Positions 1-11,760 are shown, numbered from the stretch's first letter. The stretch: DNA of 64,000 bases from Phoronis australis (GCA_002633005.1 NMRA01000113.1:186166-250165), one strand, 5' to 3'. Notes: generated by a model not told the origin, from the sequence alone. Made by a program: numbers and translations.

Positions 1-594
1 GAAGCCTTAGTGAATCACTCAGAAACTCGCAATACTCTCTTTGTCAAACCTTATGTTAAGACGATTTCCAAAGCAATCCCGTCATTATTGCCAATACGAA
101 AAACGGATTTGGTCTTTTGGGCATTTGAAGACTATTTTAAATACGACAAATTTGTTAAGAATCGATGGCACAAAACGTGTAATCAGCATTACAAAAAGAA
201 GTAGGTTTCGCGCGCAAACGCTGTGGACCATAAACAAGTAGGTCTCTTAGTATGGGATTTGTAGTTAAATCGTGGTGGTGTAGTGGTAACGCACGCGCGC
301 TCTATGCGCAAGGTTGTGAGTTCGAGTCTTTGGTACTTGCAGTTTTTCCTATTTGACACGTTCTCCGTGTTTTTTTTGCCTTTTTTTCTTGAATACTTCA
401 GGAATCAAGGAAAATACTTGATTTTTAGAGGTAAACACAGAAAAATTTCCTGGGCGGGAAGGGGGGCAAACCCCCCTCCCGACCTCCCCCCATTCGGTGC
501 TATGCGCATCTACAATCGTGGGTCAGTTTGCGCACATGTTTACAGCCGGACAAAATGTTGGGCCCCCCCTTGTGATATCCTAGATCCGCCACTG
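1..594 (+). mobile_element. DNA transposon with CAGTGGCGGATC terminus, partial
   Basis: Cut by the window start. It ends with CTAGATCCGCCACTG at 580-594, the inverted form of a CAGTGGCGGATCTAG terminus. It matches the complete copy at 59296-60296 along its whole visible length, with small indels. The G-rich and C-rich blocks near 460-490 and 560-570 and a tRNA-like core are shared. It has no transposase, so it is non-autonomous. Confidence 0.7.
271..336 (+). other. tRNA-like Pol III promoter region inside the transposon
   Basis: GGTGGTGTAGTGGTAACGC resembles a tRNA D-arm/A box and GTGAGTTCGAGTCTTTGG a T-arm/B box, about 40 bp apart as in a tRNA. The stems do not all pair, so this is a tRNA-derived module and not a working tRNA gene. 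The same module lies at 59966-60031. Confidence 0.5.
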
Positions 595-1260
595 TATAAT
601 ACAAAGTTTAGATTGCTGACAACATCAACAGATCGTTTTTAAATCTTATTCAAGAAAATGAATGTCTTTGTAATGTCTGCCTGGTATTAGGCTTAGCTGA
701 AACATTTTAAGCAAAAATGTCATAAATGTTTATGGTTTGAAAGCAAAGCATTTTAGCAGAAAGGTTTTAACAAAAGGCACACACAGGCATGGCACTGCTT
801 CTTTCCTGACAGGAAATACCACACACAGGCATACATGTGTCAACAATGAAATGTTGCCACATTACGTAAATAATTCATGCAAAAACGGCTGCTTCCGCTC
901 AACAGCAATAACAAGTTTGTTGTGTTTTTAAGCTAAAATGTTTTGGGCTACCAAATACAAAATAACAAACTTCACCCAACATGGAATTATAAAGTTACAC
1001 ATAACTATTGCCATAAGACACAGAATCACAATCTTTGACGGGGTACACAAAATCCCCAAAGACAAATATTCTTAGGTTTCCAACAATAATCACAGAAACT
1101 GGTATCCCCCGAAATTTAGCCACAGTTGAAACACTGCTAACTTTTGTCAAAGTTTACTGATTTCGTAGGATAAAACCAGATGTTTGTTTAAAATAATTGT
1201 GAAAACTCATGAAATCTTGTCTAGTTTCATTCCAAACAATTCAAAACTGAACATTCGCAG
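595..1260. other. No gene recognised
   Basis: AT-rich sequence with short internal repeats (an ACACACAGGCAT motif occurs twice near 780-835). I see no coding signal here. Confidence 0.5.
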
Positions 1261-1454
1261 CACAAATAAAAAAGTTCACGTTCAACGTTTCGTCTATTCA
1301 TTAGACATCATCAGGATAATTATTTACTAAGGACAGCAAGTGCCAACATAGAGCTCAGGTAACATCCATACTTCACTTCCTTTGTAAATAATTACCCTGA
1401 TGATGTCTAATGAATAGACTAAACGTTGATTGAACATGAACTTTTTTATTTGTG
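1261..1454. repeat. Hairpin MITE with about 67-bp arms
   Basis: The arm at 1261-1327 (starting CACAAATAAAAAAGTTCACG) is repeated inverted at 1384-1454, around a loop of about 56 bp. Both arms contain ATTAGACATCATCAGG or its complement. The arms are nearly identical, which suggests recent insertion or foldback origin. Confidence 0.7.
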
Positions 1455-2244
1455 CGGCGATCGTCCAGTTTTTAATCTTACTTCGGCCAAAAACGGATTC
1501 AATAAACAATTCAAAACCAATCAAAACGGTAAAGAAGGATTCGGCAACTTTGACATCAAAATTGCAGGTGTAAAACTGAATGTTTTCGTGAAACGGGAAT
1601 GGTTTCTGTTTCACAAACAGTTCAATCAATCATTTCGAATCCAGCAGTTGCACATCTCCATTACCTTTATGCCATCCTCGTAACTTTCTAGAACGGTTCA
1701 CCCAAAATTGCTTTCTAAACTTTAGACACATGTTCATTCACCAAGAGCACAAGCTGAGCAGGGTCTGTCTCCACCAAGCTAATCTACATGCAGACTAATC
1801 ATCCCACGGTGTGAGTTACAGTATTTATGACATGCTCACAATCACAGCCATATAAGCTTCAACATGAACCAAACAGAAAGAAATATTGATAGTAATTACT
1901 GTCATAACTTGACTGCTAATTGATACTTGTTTTTCACTGCCTCGGTCTCTTGATTATGCAATAAAAGTCACCAGGTTTTTTACTCCATCTCCTTTATCCC
2001 CGAAACTACTTGTCAATTTCCACAATGTCAAAAATTAAATGAAAATGTGAAAATGTGTCCTGTTTACCATGGTAACTTAATATTGGTCCTCACTGGCACA
2101 ATTAATCATCACAACAGCCACATCACCACTTTAACATTCCTCAAATTTAACTGAAAACTATTAATTCCTAACTACTGCTTGACTGAAGGTATTGCACCCT
2201 AACCTGCAATTTCATAACAAGGATACGGCAAAACTGTCTTCAAA
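1455..2244. other. No gene recognised; one short open frame
   Basis: An 85-codon plus-strand frame ending at 1683 (with GNFDIKIAGVKLNVF) continues out of the hairpin arm and has an overlapping minus-strand open frame, so it is probably part of a larger dead element. The rest is featureless AT-rich sequence. Confidence 0.4.
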
Positions 2245-2450
2245 TCAGAACACAATATGGCACAACACGAGAAAAATATAAGACAATTTTACTTGATTAT
2301 CTGAAAACCTTATACAATAAAGATGTCATCAACAAACACACAATGAAATTTTGACAAATTTTGGCAATACAGTGAGTGAAAACTGAAAAATTTTGATAAT
2401 TTTGGCCATTATTTTTGCTTGAATTTGATTAAACTTTACAAAATATTTAA
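2245..2450 (+). repeat. Dispersed repeat family M, copy 1
   Basis: Starts near ACACAATATGG and carries the late block TTTTGGCCATTATTTTTG. Four relatives in the same orientation lie at 46905-47110, 58430-58645, 60510-60725 and 60965-61200. About 210-230 bp long, very AT-rich, origin unknown. Confidence 0.5.
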
Positions 2451-3537
2451 TGATATGTGCTGGAAAAGCCCAACACAGTAATGAGTGAGAAAAGCAATGA
2501 AGTCATCTTCACTATTTTATCGAAACTAAAATACCATTTTGTTTTTATGTAATACAACTTTAGAATTTCTTCGCAAAAATCATAAAATTAATATAGCATT
2601 GCATGCTGCAGTGGAACTTTCAAACACAATGCCTCACAGTGTTATGGAGAACAGCAAATAGAAGCATGGTGCGTGAAAGTTTCATATTCTGAGATGTCAC
2701 GTTCAGAAGTTACACATATAAGGTCATTTTTCTAGGATCCTACAAAACTTAATTGAAGGTTGAGAAGTCCGCCTTCCCTAGGTGGAATGTCTGCAGTGAG
2801 GCACTAATTGAGCTACAGCAGGCCATAGAACCAGTTTTGAGTGATATCAGTGAATCATGTTTTAGTAACTATGAACTACGGCTGCTCTTAATTCACTCCG
2901 CTAGTTTACCAGGGTCCACCAATTTAAATGATTTCCAGCGTACAATCCAATCAAATATCTCAGCCAGTTGACCAACCGGAACCAGTGCAGTGAATCAAAG
3001 AAGCTAATATATCAATGTGTACCTTCTGTTACGAAGAGCATACATGTCCATTAACACAACAAGGAAGAGAATTAACCAGAAACACTTAGGTGTTGTGAAA
3101 CAAAATAATTCATTACTGACAAAATTAGAGCAAACTGCAGTAAATCATGTTGGGAGGCAGAGCCATCTATTGAAAAAGTAACCATCAACAATAACAGAAA
3201 AATCATGCACTGTAAGGTGCATGCAATCTTAAACATCTATGCTGAAGTGCCCAGGTAACAACCATTTAGCCCAGGAGAAACTGCCACTCTGGAAGTATAT
3301 TAGGTAAGATGTTAAAAACAGGGCCTCTATCTGAGAGAAACAAACCCATCATTACCAATACAAAAAAACAAATTGGGGGCATGTTACCAAGAAATATGAT
3401 AGGGTATAAAGCTTTCAAAGTTTAAATGGCTTATTGAAGACGACTGTTTGGAGCAGAATTTGGCTGGAGAAAATATCCAAAACGAGGTGTAAATTATGAC
3501 TGATCTCGTTTTCCCTTGTACTGTTAACTGTAATAAT
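2451..3537. other. No gene recognised; one open frame at 2753-2971
   Basis: The plus-strand frame 2753-2971 includes WNVCSEALIELQQAIEPVLS and looks more protein-like than most chance frames, but I found no start codon, splice sites or family. The rest has no visible feature. Confidence 0.35.
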
Positions 3538-3755
3538 TACCGTAAACTCATGGGTTAACGGCCATGCCCGGGTAATCACCCATCCCCGACTATTGGTCAA
3601 TTTTCGATTTAAGCTCCCATTGCTTGGGTAGTCGCCCATCCCCTACTTTGTGCTAATTTCCACGTAAGTGCCCACCTCTCGGGTAATCGCCCATCCCCTT
3701 GTCTCAGAGTTTCCCAATTTAAGCGCCCGGGGCGTTAACCCGCGAGTTTATGGTA
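3538..3755. mobile_element. 218-bp MITE built of 55-bp sub-repeats
   Basis: The ends TACCGTAAACTCATGGGTTA (3538 on) and, inverted, TACCATAAACTCGCGGGTTA (3755 back) are terminal inverted repeats of about 23 bp. Inside, CGGGTAATCRCCCATCCCC recurs at 3569, 3624 and 3680, a 55-56-bp period. Confidence 0.65.
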
Positions 3756-3948
3756 TATGTGCAAGACTCAAAAGGGTGGCCTAATACAAAAGCCCTACAT
3801 TGCCCCAATCGCACAAAATTGAATCATGACTTGACCACAGGTCATAGATTACTCTTGATAATATTGCCACAGTAGTACCACTCACTTCTTAAAAAAGTAT
3901 ATTTGTAAAAAATCTAAAATTGTTATCATTTACAAACACTACAAATAA

Positions 3949-4796
3949 ACAAGAACATTGAGATGCGCCTACCAATGCACAGGGGATGGTGCGCTTCTAA
4001 GGTTGTTTATTTGTATCATAAAAGTGGCCACTATATGGTGTAGAAATGTCCAATCCATCCGAAAATGGGAACTTGCCATCACTTCTTTAATAGAGGGCTA
4101 TTTACCAAATTGCATAAAAACCTGTCAACGAACTTCAGAAAATTAACAAAGGAAAACGGAAAAAATGAAATTGCCACTAGGGGGCACAGCGTTGATTGGA
4201 TCCACCTGAAAGTTGTCGTCGTCTGTTGTTAGCTTCATATAAATACACTTACTAAATTTAATAAAAATCCTGCAGTGGGTTTAGGAGATACAGCTATGGG
4301 CACAAAACAAAACTATTAATAGGAGGCACCACAGTAGTCAAAGTCGTCATAGTCAAATGTTCTCTTAACACTGAGAACATATACGCCAATTTTCAAAATC
4401 ATCCTTAGAATGGTTTGGTTGATAGAAAAAAAGACTTGAAAACAGCAAAAAAATGGCCACTAGGTGGCGCAAAATACCTCGATTCCATCCGAAAATGGGA
4501 GGATAGCGTCATCTCACCAATAGATGCCTGTATTCCAAATTTTATGAAAATCCGTTGAGGACCTTTGAAGATACAGAGGTAAACGAAAAAATTAAATTGC
4601 CACTAGGGGGCACATCGGTAGTCGAATCTATCTGAAAGTTCCCTCATGCCGTCCCATCCATGAAAGGAACAAATTTCATGAACATATGTCAAAGGATTTT
4701 GGAGATAGAGCAGCGGATGCTGGACGGATGCCAGACAGACGCCAGACGGACAGACAAACGGCATAATGCGTTCACATATAAATATGTGGGAGCATA
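3949..4796 (+). repeat. Family A CTCF-motif repeat array, short copy
   Basis: The 5' end (CAAGAACATTGAGATGCGCC) and 3' end (ATAAATATGTGGGAGCAT) match the full copy at 23336-24880. Four monomers begin at 4174, 4316, 4457 and 4600, 141-143 bp apart. Three of them carry exact matches to CCASYAGRKGGC, the core of the vertebrate CTCF motif. Confidence 0.75.
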
Positions 4797-5899
4797 AAAA
4801 TTGGCCTTTCTACGCAACTGAAACAAGACTAACCGTCTTGATATGGATTGTGGATCACGGGATATTGTTTTGTACAGTAATGAGTAGTTCTAAGATACGA
4901 TGAATGTTTCTATCAGTAGTTATTGATTTTAACAATTTGATAGCAAACATCTTATATACATTTTATCATAGCGAAAGCGCAATACCTTGAGTTAATCTGA
5001 AACTCTGAGAAAATTGGCCGAGCTGACAAAGACAAAACACGACTTCTTTAATTTACGAATATTTTGCAACACTGCCTTCCTAGCAAAACTGCTCATTTCA
5101 AGTTGTCACTTTCAAGAACAACATTGTGAAATTATGTTATAAAACATATACTTGTTGGCCAGATATAACTTTAATCCCATCCAAGAGCAGTTATGTTACC
5201 ATTTTATGAATTTAAATTGAAATAAATTAAAGAAATTAAGTAGCGTATAAGAAATTTCCAAGTTTATACGTTTCCAGCAACATTCATAGTTAAGGCAATC
5301 AGGTTGCAAATCGCTAAGACACAAATCTAGGAGACCATTACTCATTACAGAAAGCTTATTAAATAACTCAACATTGATTAAAGAAACTACTTACCTGACC
5401 CCATTGTGTAGTGTCGTTGACTGGACTTGACGCAGAGATGTTTTCTCTGTCTTGTCTTCTAATTACATATTATCATGTGTGCGTATCTGTGAAACAACAC
5501 GGCTTAGATCAATTACAAGAAAACCTATCATGTGGTGATGACATAGTATTTCAACCATTGGTTACTTAAGCCGTTGATGTTCATCAAACACGGAGTTTGA
5601 CATTTTTTACTTGCAACAACTTCAAATCGAAAACAACACGATCAACTATAAAGATTATGGTCAGGATGTGACAATAATGAGACTCTGCGTGTGTTTTACT
5701 GGAATTGGTATGGGAAATTATTTACAATCTGTTTACCAGGATTAAAAAGAATTCTTTGAAACTGTAGGATAAATTACATGTTAATTGATACCGGTAAATC
5801 AAATAGATGATGGAATGCCGTGCAGTTACCAACGGATAAGAATGTACAATAGCAAAACTAGCAAAAATAAAAAGAGCATTGGTACTAAAATATATTAAA
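4797..5899. other. No gene recognised; possible minus-strand first exon
   Basis: At 5407-5398 on the minus strand, ATGGGGTCAG is followed by a perfect donor GTAAGT. This could be the first coding codons of a gene running leftwards, but I found no downstream exon. Otherwise AT-rich and unremarkable. Confidence 0.25.
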
Positions 5900-6020
5900 A
5901 TATTCCCCACGTTTTGAGCGATGTGCTTTGTCAAGGGTGCGATTTTATTTATATGCATCTATTCAGCAGTCTGCATCATACCCTTAACAAAGAGCGCATC
6001 GCTTGAAAGGTGGGGAATAT
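5900..6020. repeat. Hairpin MITE, 121 bp
   Basis: The left arm from ATATTCCCCACGTTTTGAGC (5900) is matched by an inverted right arm ending GGTGGGGAATAT at 6020, arms of about 43-49 bp with a few mismatches. The arms contain GAGCGATG and CAAGGGT blocks. Confidence 0.65.
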
Positions 6021-7309
6021 CTATTAGATAAAATGCATCGTACGCGCAAACTCCGTGTTCCCCGCTCCAGTCTACAGACCTTCGTTGCACCCGTTTCGGC
6101 ACCGCCTTCGGGTCCCGGGTAGTACACCGGCCCTCTATTCACATTCCAGGTATTCTATTTTTTTCTAGCAGGCCGTTTTTTCACGGGTGCGGAGGGAGGG
6201 TGGCTAGTTTAGTAGCCTTGGTGACGTCAGTCCGTCGGCTCTGATCAACAGCCTGGGAGATGTCAGTCCGTCGGCTTAATTTCACTCCCTCTGGCTTCCG
6301 TCTCGTAAATATTCTTTTTTGGGTCTGTCGCCAACAAAATTAATGTCACTAAAAACTAAACTTTTCTTTGAGTAAAATTAATTACCGGTAGTTACCGATA
6401 TTGGAAAAATTGGCATTCTACCGTTTTTGCTTCTAAAATGGTGGTGGGCTCTTTTGGGTCGGCTTTCGGCGCCACTGCATCACCTATTTTCCCCGATTCT
6501 TCAAACAATTGTTCTTCTCTTCCGGCCACGAGGTTGCGCACATGTCATAACAATCGGAACTGCATTTCAGTACCAGCAAACACAGTTTTCTGCGAAGCTA
6601 TCATCATCTCCTGAGAGATATCGCAAAATTTCAGAAGGAAATGGCGCGTGCGTGTGTCATAAGCCCATTGTTTTCAAAATGACAACAGACTCTTTGTTAC
6701 AAAAGGCGGAGAATTACGCAAAAATAATGTTTATTACATTTTTTTCACTTAAATGGCTGAAATGGGCCAGCTGAGTGTCGGTTGATTCCCAAAGATTCTG
6801 CGTACACCCCCGCCGGTTGTTCGCACTACATGTTGACTGATACAAGTTTCACGACGAGGTGACGAGCTGAGCTACTGACCCGGATTGTGTGAAGTTTCAG
6901 TATCTATCGGAGCTCAAGACATAGCTACCTTAGCTGTACTATAGTCTTCATACCACTAGCTGGCTTTCAACCTTTATTGTACATTTATGATGGGACTTTG
7001 TAAATACATTGTATACTTTGTGTACAATGGCAGCATGTTTTAATGCTTCCTTAGTTTTCACTTTAAAGGCTGATTACCGTACATTATACGTTACGGCAAG
7101 GTCAAATGTTTGGTGAGAAAAATATTTTTACAGCCTGGGGAAAGAATCCCGCAGCCCCACACCCTGCCTAGCTGACAGAAATTCTGGTTGAAGCTTTAAA
7201 ATATTACAATCTCTTCAAGAAAGATCCGTCTCTTGCAATGAATGCTAATGTTCACTGGAAGGTGTAACTATTTCTCCTCGATCTGCATTTCCCATATACT
7301 ACCTGCTAC
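6021..7309. other. GC-rich stretch with CRE motif, then unassigned sequence
   Basis: 6040-6300 is more GC-rich than its surroundings, has a CRE-type TGACGTCAG at about 6222 and a repeated GTCAGTCCGTCGGCT at about 6226 and 6261. It might be a promoter. An ATG at 6438 opens a 59-codon frame (MVVGSFGSAFGATASPIF) of no known family. After 6800 I see nothing. Confidence 0.3.
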
Positions 7310-7790
7310 TATAAATATGTGGGCGCATAAAAATTGAGCTAGATCAATCCAAGAGGTAACCACATGAAACCAGTTGCAAAATATTCACCGCGAGCCCAAA
7401 CCACGAATGAACACTGCCTGACAAATCTAGTGGTGGGTTAGCCACGCCAGACACGCCCAAGTACCTAGGTTGAGCTAGATCAACCCACCAGGTAACCGTT
7501 TGAAATCAATTTCAAGAAGTTCAGCACTTGGCACAACGGTAAGGTGCCAAACAATTTCAGCGGTGTGGTGCTCCCGTCAGACAAATTATAAAGAGTTGAA
7601 ACAAAATTGGTTATAAGCCCATTCACGCTCAGCCTGAATAAGCATCACATTGAGGAACCAGGCACTGAGCCAGTGAGTCCGTACGACATAAGTCACCACA
7701 CAAGGTGAGATTTTTGTCCGCAAGTTTACGTCAGGGCAGAAACATCGAGCCTGTGGTTGGAGCAACCTCACAAGCCAATGCGAAAACAGT
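7310..7790 (-). repeat. Family B repeat, inverted copy
   Basis: Begins with the family A terminus (ATAAATATGTGGGCGCATAA) and runs into TTGAGCTAGATCAA and AATCTAGTGGTGGGTTAGCC, the reverse complement of the array at 10880-11760. This physically joins the A-type end to family B sequence. Confidence 0.6.
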
Positions 7791-8651
7791 GGAATACTCC
7801 GTATGATTAACTATTAAAAGCAAAAACCGAAAATCCGTCCGTGACGGATGGCACGTTGTGTTTGCACGAATTTTGATTTTTCGTTGTCCTATTTTACTAG
7901 CCTAAACAGCGTCCCCTGTCTTTGGACGAATCATTTGATGCAACTGCTAAGACGAGGAATAATCCAAGTGCCGTCTTTTGCTGTCGTCTGCGTTGTGTAT
8001 GCGTGCCAGCTTCCTTCATTTCACACAGTGATTAATGTCAAATTTTGGAAAACTGATCAGTTTTGGACAATCTACATCTTTCTCATAACCCGAGCCCACA
8101 AAGAACTCCAGAGATGCGTCAAGACCAATGACGTCAGTAGCTATATCAACAGTTTCCCCAACAATGCTAGATGTATTCTTTGCCCTGAACCGCCCAAACT
8201 ACGCCAGATGTGGAACATTGTAGGAATAATCAGTCACTTTATTTAGATTGGCGATCATTTCATTTGCACGACACAGATATGCGGACAATGGAACTGCTCG
8301 CTTTTTCTCTTCATAATGAATATAAAACACGTTCAAATTAATTATTCATAGATGTTGTATATGGTGATCAGACATTGTGGCGAAAGCCCCGGGCATCCAC
8401 ATTGGGAGGTATCCAACCACTATGTATAATCCTGACTGATTTGCAGTTGAATCAAATAATGATTCTAGTTTATGTTTCACCTTTTTACTTATATTATTAA
8501 TAGTTACAGCCAGGGGGATTCAGGGGTTCGATCGAACCCCTCCTCCGCTGAAAAGGTCCAGCCCCAGCATATTCGTTAACATGTGGAGAATTTCTCGTTT
8601 ACACTGGTGATGGTTCTGATTCCCTAAGCCCCAGACAACTTTTACCATGCC
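7791..8651. other. No gene recognised; one 132-codon open frame
   Basis: The plus-strand frame 7848-8246 opens with ATG but matches nothing I know and has irregular composition. A palindromic TGACGTCA lies at about 8129. The rest is unassigned. Confidence 0.3.
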
Positions 8652-10152
8652 AATAGCGGATTTGCAGCGCAAACGAACTACGCATTGCGCATGTGCGAGT
8701 TACTTCCTGCGCGAAGGCTCATGGGATAGCTTGCGGTCAGTCATGTCTTGAGCAGGCTGGAAAGTGTGTGCATTTGGAGTGATTTGCAAACTAAAAACCA
8801 TGTTTCATTTTTTGGCTTTATAATACCAAGCAAGTCCTCTCTCTCGTGTGTAAACACAGCGTAGCTATGATCGGTGACCGTGTGACCGAGGGCACGACTG
8901 TCGTCATGTTCAGTATTAGGGCTATCGGCGTTGATTTCGAAATCTCCTCCGGTTTCAGACAAGTTGAGAGTTCTTGGGTTGCTTAACTTTTGTAGCTTTC
9001 ACCACTGTGGATATGCTAGAGACGTTAATTTTAAGAGGACACTCCGTCGGAATGTTGTTCTCATACGTCTTTCTTCCACCAAGAAAATGTTCGCTGCACA
9101 CACAATGGCCCCTAGGCAATTACATCGCACTGGATACCGCAGGCATTCAGGGGTGATAGTACATCCTCACAAAAAGTTACTCGTTTCAAAATACAGCAAA
9201 TAAAATCAAATGAACATACATATAGGAACATGGAGTTATAATTAACACATACCACAACTCTGGATACAATTTAGTCAACAAAACTTGAACAAATCGATGA
9301 AAATCTGTCGCGGTTTGCTTGAGTTTCTCTCAGTTACCGGGTGCCATTTTGAGGAAGTTACGTGAAATTACGCATGTTGACGAATAAAAAGTCCAAGGGA
9401 CACGAATCTTACAAGTTTCACCCGATACCTTCTCATGCTATTTTACAAGTGTCGCACGCTAGCGTCAAGCGCTTCGCTCAGTCTCGCACTAACCTTTGCC
9501 TAACTCACGTGATTCAGTTGACATGCTTTGTGGTTATCGCGCACGCGGTGATAAAATTAACGGCAACCAAAAAAGTGGAGTTGTAATTCTTCGCCAAAGT
9601 CAACTTAATTCTCACAACTAAGCTTCATCAAAGAAATGTATAGAAGTAGAAAGGACCAATGAGGAAAGTAAGCGTTTGTTTAAATGAGTTTTAAGTGTAG
9701 AATGTATTTTTGACGAGGTGAAAACTCGAAATCGGTAACCCAAATCCGGTCACGTTTCAAATACATTAAAGTAACGAAATGAGTACAGAAAGCGAATAGA
9801 AGTATTGTAGCCCCTACATGGCCAACCGAGGGGCTACGTGTTGCCTACTAGATGGCCCCACGTTGGTTTGACTGCGCTAAATCTCCCCTTGCTCCCAGCT
9901 CTTCTAATGTTGTTTATCCATTTTTCACGAAGTTCTTGGTTTGCAGGGAACACATAAAAACTCAGATTTTTATCTCTCTTGTTGTTTTTGAAGCAGCCAG
10001 GAACACAACAAGTGTATCCGCCGTAAGTTTTCTTCGCGCTCATACCGCGTATTATGCTTGTTACTATGGCCGCTTTCGGAATCCTGACCACAGCACCCAC
10101 GATGCACCATTTTAACCTAATTTCAATATGGCGTGGCTGCAAATCCGCTATT
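8652..10152 (-). mobile_element. 1.5-kb TIR-flanked element carrying the THAP gene
   Basis: The 17-mer AATAGCGGATTTGCAGC occurs at 8652-8668 and, inverted and identical, at 10136-10152, immediately outside the THAP gene. A second, broken copy at about 14.1 kb shares this end region (CCAATAGC followed by a TTGC block and CATTGTGGGT). No target-site duplication is obvious. A further open frame at 8962-8741, in another phase after the THAP stop, may be a degraded continuation. It is probably a non-autonomous DNA transposon of a THAP-encoding superfamily. Confidence 0.55.
8955..10043 (-). CDS. Small THAP-domain protein, two exons, 112 aa
   Basis: Exon 1 is 10043-9862 and exon 2 is 9111-8955, with a GT-AG intron of 750 bp. 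The joined frame is exactly 113 codons including the stop. The start MSAKKTYGGYTCCVPGC gives the first zinc pair (C12, C17). FYVFPANQELREKWINNIRR holds the conserved F-x-FP and W. The junction KPTGHCVCSEHF supplies the second Cys and the His (C-x2-H), and NNIPT resembles a weak AVPTIF box. THAP domains are C2CH zinc DNA-binding modules found in host factors and in P- and Kolobok-type transposases. No transposase domain follows, so this is either a THAP-only protein or what remains of one. The unit is flanked by 17-bp inverted repeats. The domain call is strong; whether it is expressed is unknown. Confidence 0.75.
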
Positions 10153-10879
10153 CAGCACGCCCTTTGTATTGAAGTAGATCAGCGCTAATGAAGTGGAAAG
10201 GTAATTTCTAGCATTACTGTCTCAACAATGTTTGTTATTAGTACCACCAATTTGGTTTTCTCTGACATTTGCAGAGTTATAGCCTGCAACTCTGGAGAGC
10301 AGTTTTAACTTGGTACATTATAAATATTACAAAATGACTAAAAAGGTTAACTTGAACGTGTTTATCTTCACAAAGGGCCACTTCCCAAAGGAACGAAAAG
10401 TTTCGTATTGCTTTTCTTTATTTAATTTTTAATGCTTCTGCATACTTGTTTTTTTTACTAGGAACGGGTTGATAAATTTTTGAACTTGAAGTACCAAAGC
10501 AGTGGTAGATTTTGATCGCCAGCTAAACTTAATTAGTTAAGTTCATTGTGAGCATCTTCCTTCTGGTATTACAAATTCCGTCTCATCTCATGAACATAGA
10601 GCTGATAGTCATCGTTGTGCATACAGGTTTCCTTTCCCCCTAATTGAGCTGCATCAAAGGCCAAAAAGTCTACAGTGTCGACGTTTTCAAAATATCAAAG
10701 GTCCACCGTTCTTAAAATTCGAACCACCCCCTGCTCAATGCTGGCTACGGGCCTGAATAGAATATATGCATTTGAGTTGAGAGATTGAGAGAGGCGTCCA
10801 ATAAGAAGTCGCCCCTGCATCGACCAAATCTCTGCATGCTACTGCCCCACGGCTGAAAATGTCTGTTAAGTACCTTTTG
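10153..10879. other. No gene recognised
   Basis: AT-rich sequence with no coding signal or repeat that I could match elsewhere in the window. Confidence 0.45.
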
Positions 10880-11760
10880 TTGCATGCAGAATGTTGCTCG
10901 ACATTATGCAAACTGTTTCAAACGGTTACCTGGCTGATAAATGTGGCCCCACTCAGATATTCATTCGTGTGTGACTGGGCTAACCCACCTCTAGACGAGT
11001 CTCGCATTGTTTATTCGTAGAATATTTTCCAACTGGTTTCATGCAGTTACCTCTTGGGTTGATTTACCTCAAATTTTAGCCCTTTCTTTAGTCATCTAGC
11101 AGGGGCACCAAGTTATGCCATGTGCAGTGCTGCTGAGCATCATAAAATTGGTTTCAAGCAGTTACCTAGTGGGTTGATCTAGCTCAACTCAGGTATTTGG
11201 GCGTGTCTGGTGGGGCTAACCCACCACTAGATTTGTCTGGCAGTGTTTATATTCGTGATACCTGGGCTTAGGCTGAATATTTTGCAACTGGTTGATCTAG
11301 CTCAATTTTTAACCCTTTTTGATAATCGTCTGGTAACGACACCCCACCACTGAAATTGTCTGGCATCTAACTGTTGTGCCATGTACTGTGATGCTGAACA
11401 TCGTGCAATTAGGTTTCAAACAGTTACCTGGTGGGTTCATCTAGCTCAACTCAGGCTTTTGGGTGTGTCTGGCGGGGCTAACCCACCACTAGATTTGTCT
11501 GGCAGTGTTCATTCGTGATACCCTTGCTCACAGTGAATATTTCGCAACTGGTTTCATGTGGTTACCTCTTGAATTGATCTAGCTCAATTTTTTTACCTTG
11601 TTTATAACTGTCTGGCTGATACTCCCCACCACTAAAATTGTCTGGCAGTGACCAATTTTGATACAGTGGATTAGGTAGTAGGTATCGAAGGCAGTTTGAA
11701 GTGGTTACCAGAAAAGTTGATCTAGCTCAATTTTTGAGTGCCATTCTTTTGGCTCCCCTG
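10880..11760 (+). repeat. Family B tandem array
   Basis: GGTTGATCTAGCTCAA recurs near 11180, 11290, 11443, 11575 and 11716, with a variant near 11058, in a composite unit of about 265 bp. Sub-units carry CCCACCACTAGATTTGTCTG or CCCCACCACTGAAATTGTCT. No coding potential. Confidence 0.7.

Noticed and set aside
271-336. A functional tRNA gene
   Set aside because: A- and B-box-like sequences are present, but the acceptor and anticodon stems do not pair properly and the module is part of a dispersed transposon.
7848-8246. A 132-codon gene
   Set aside because: The composition and lack of any motif, signal or splice context make a chance open frame more likely.
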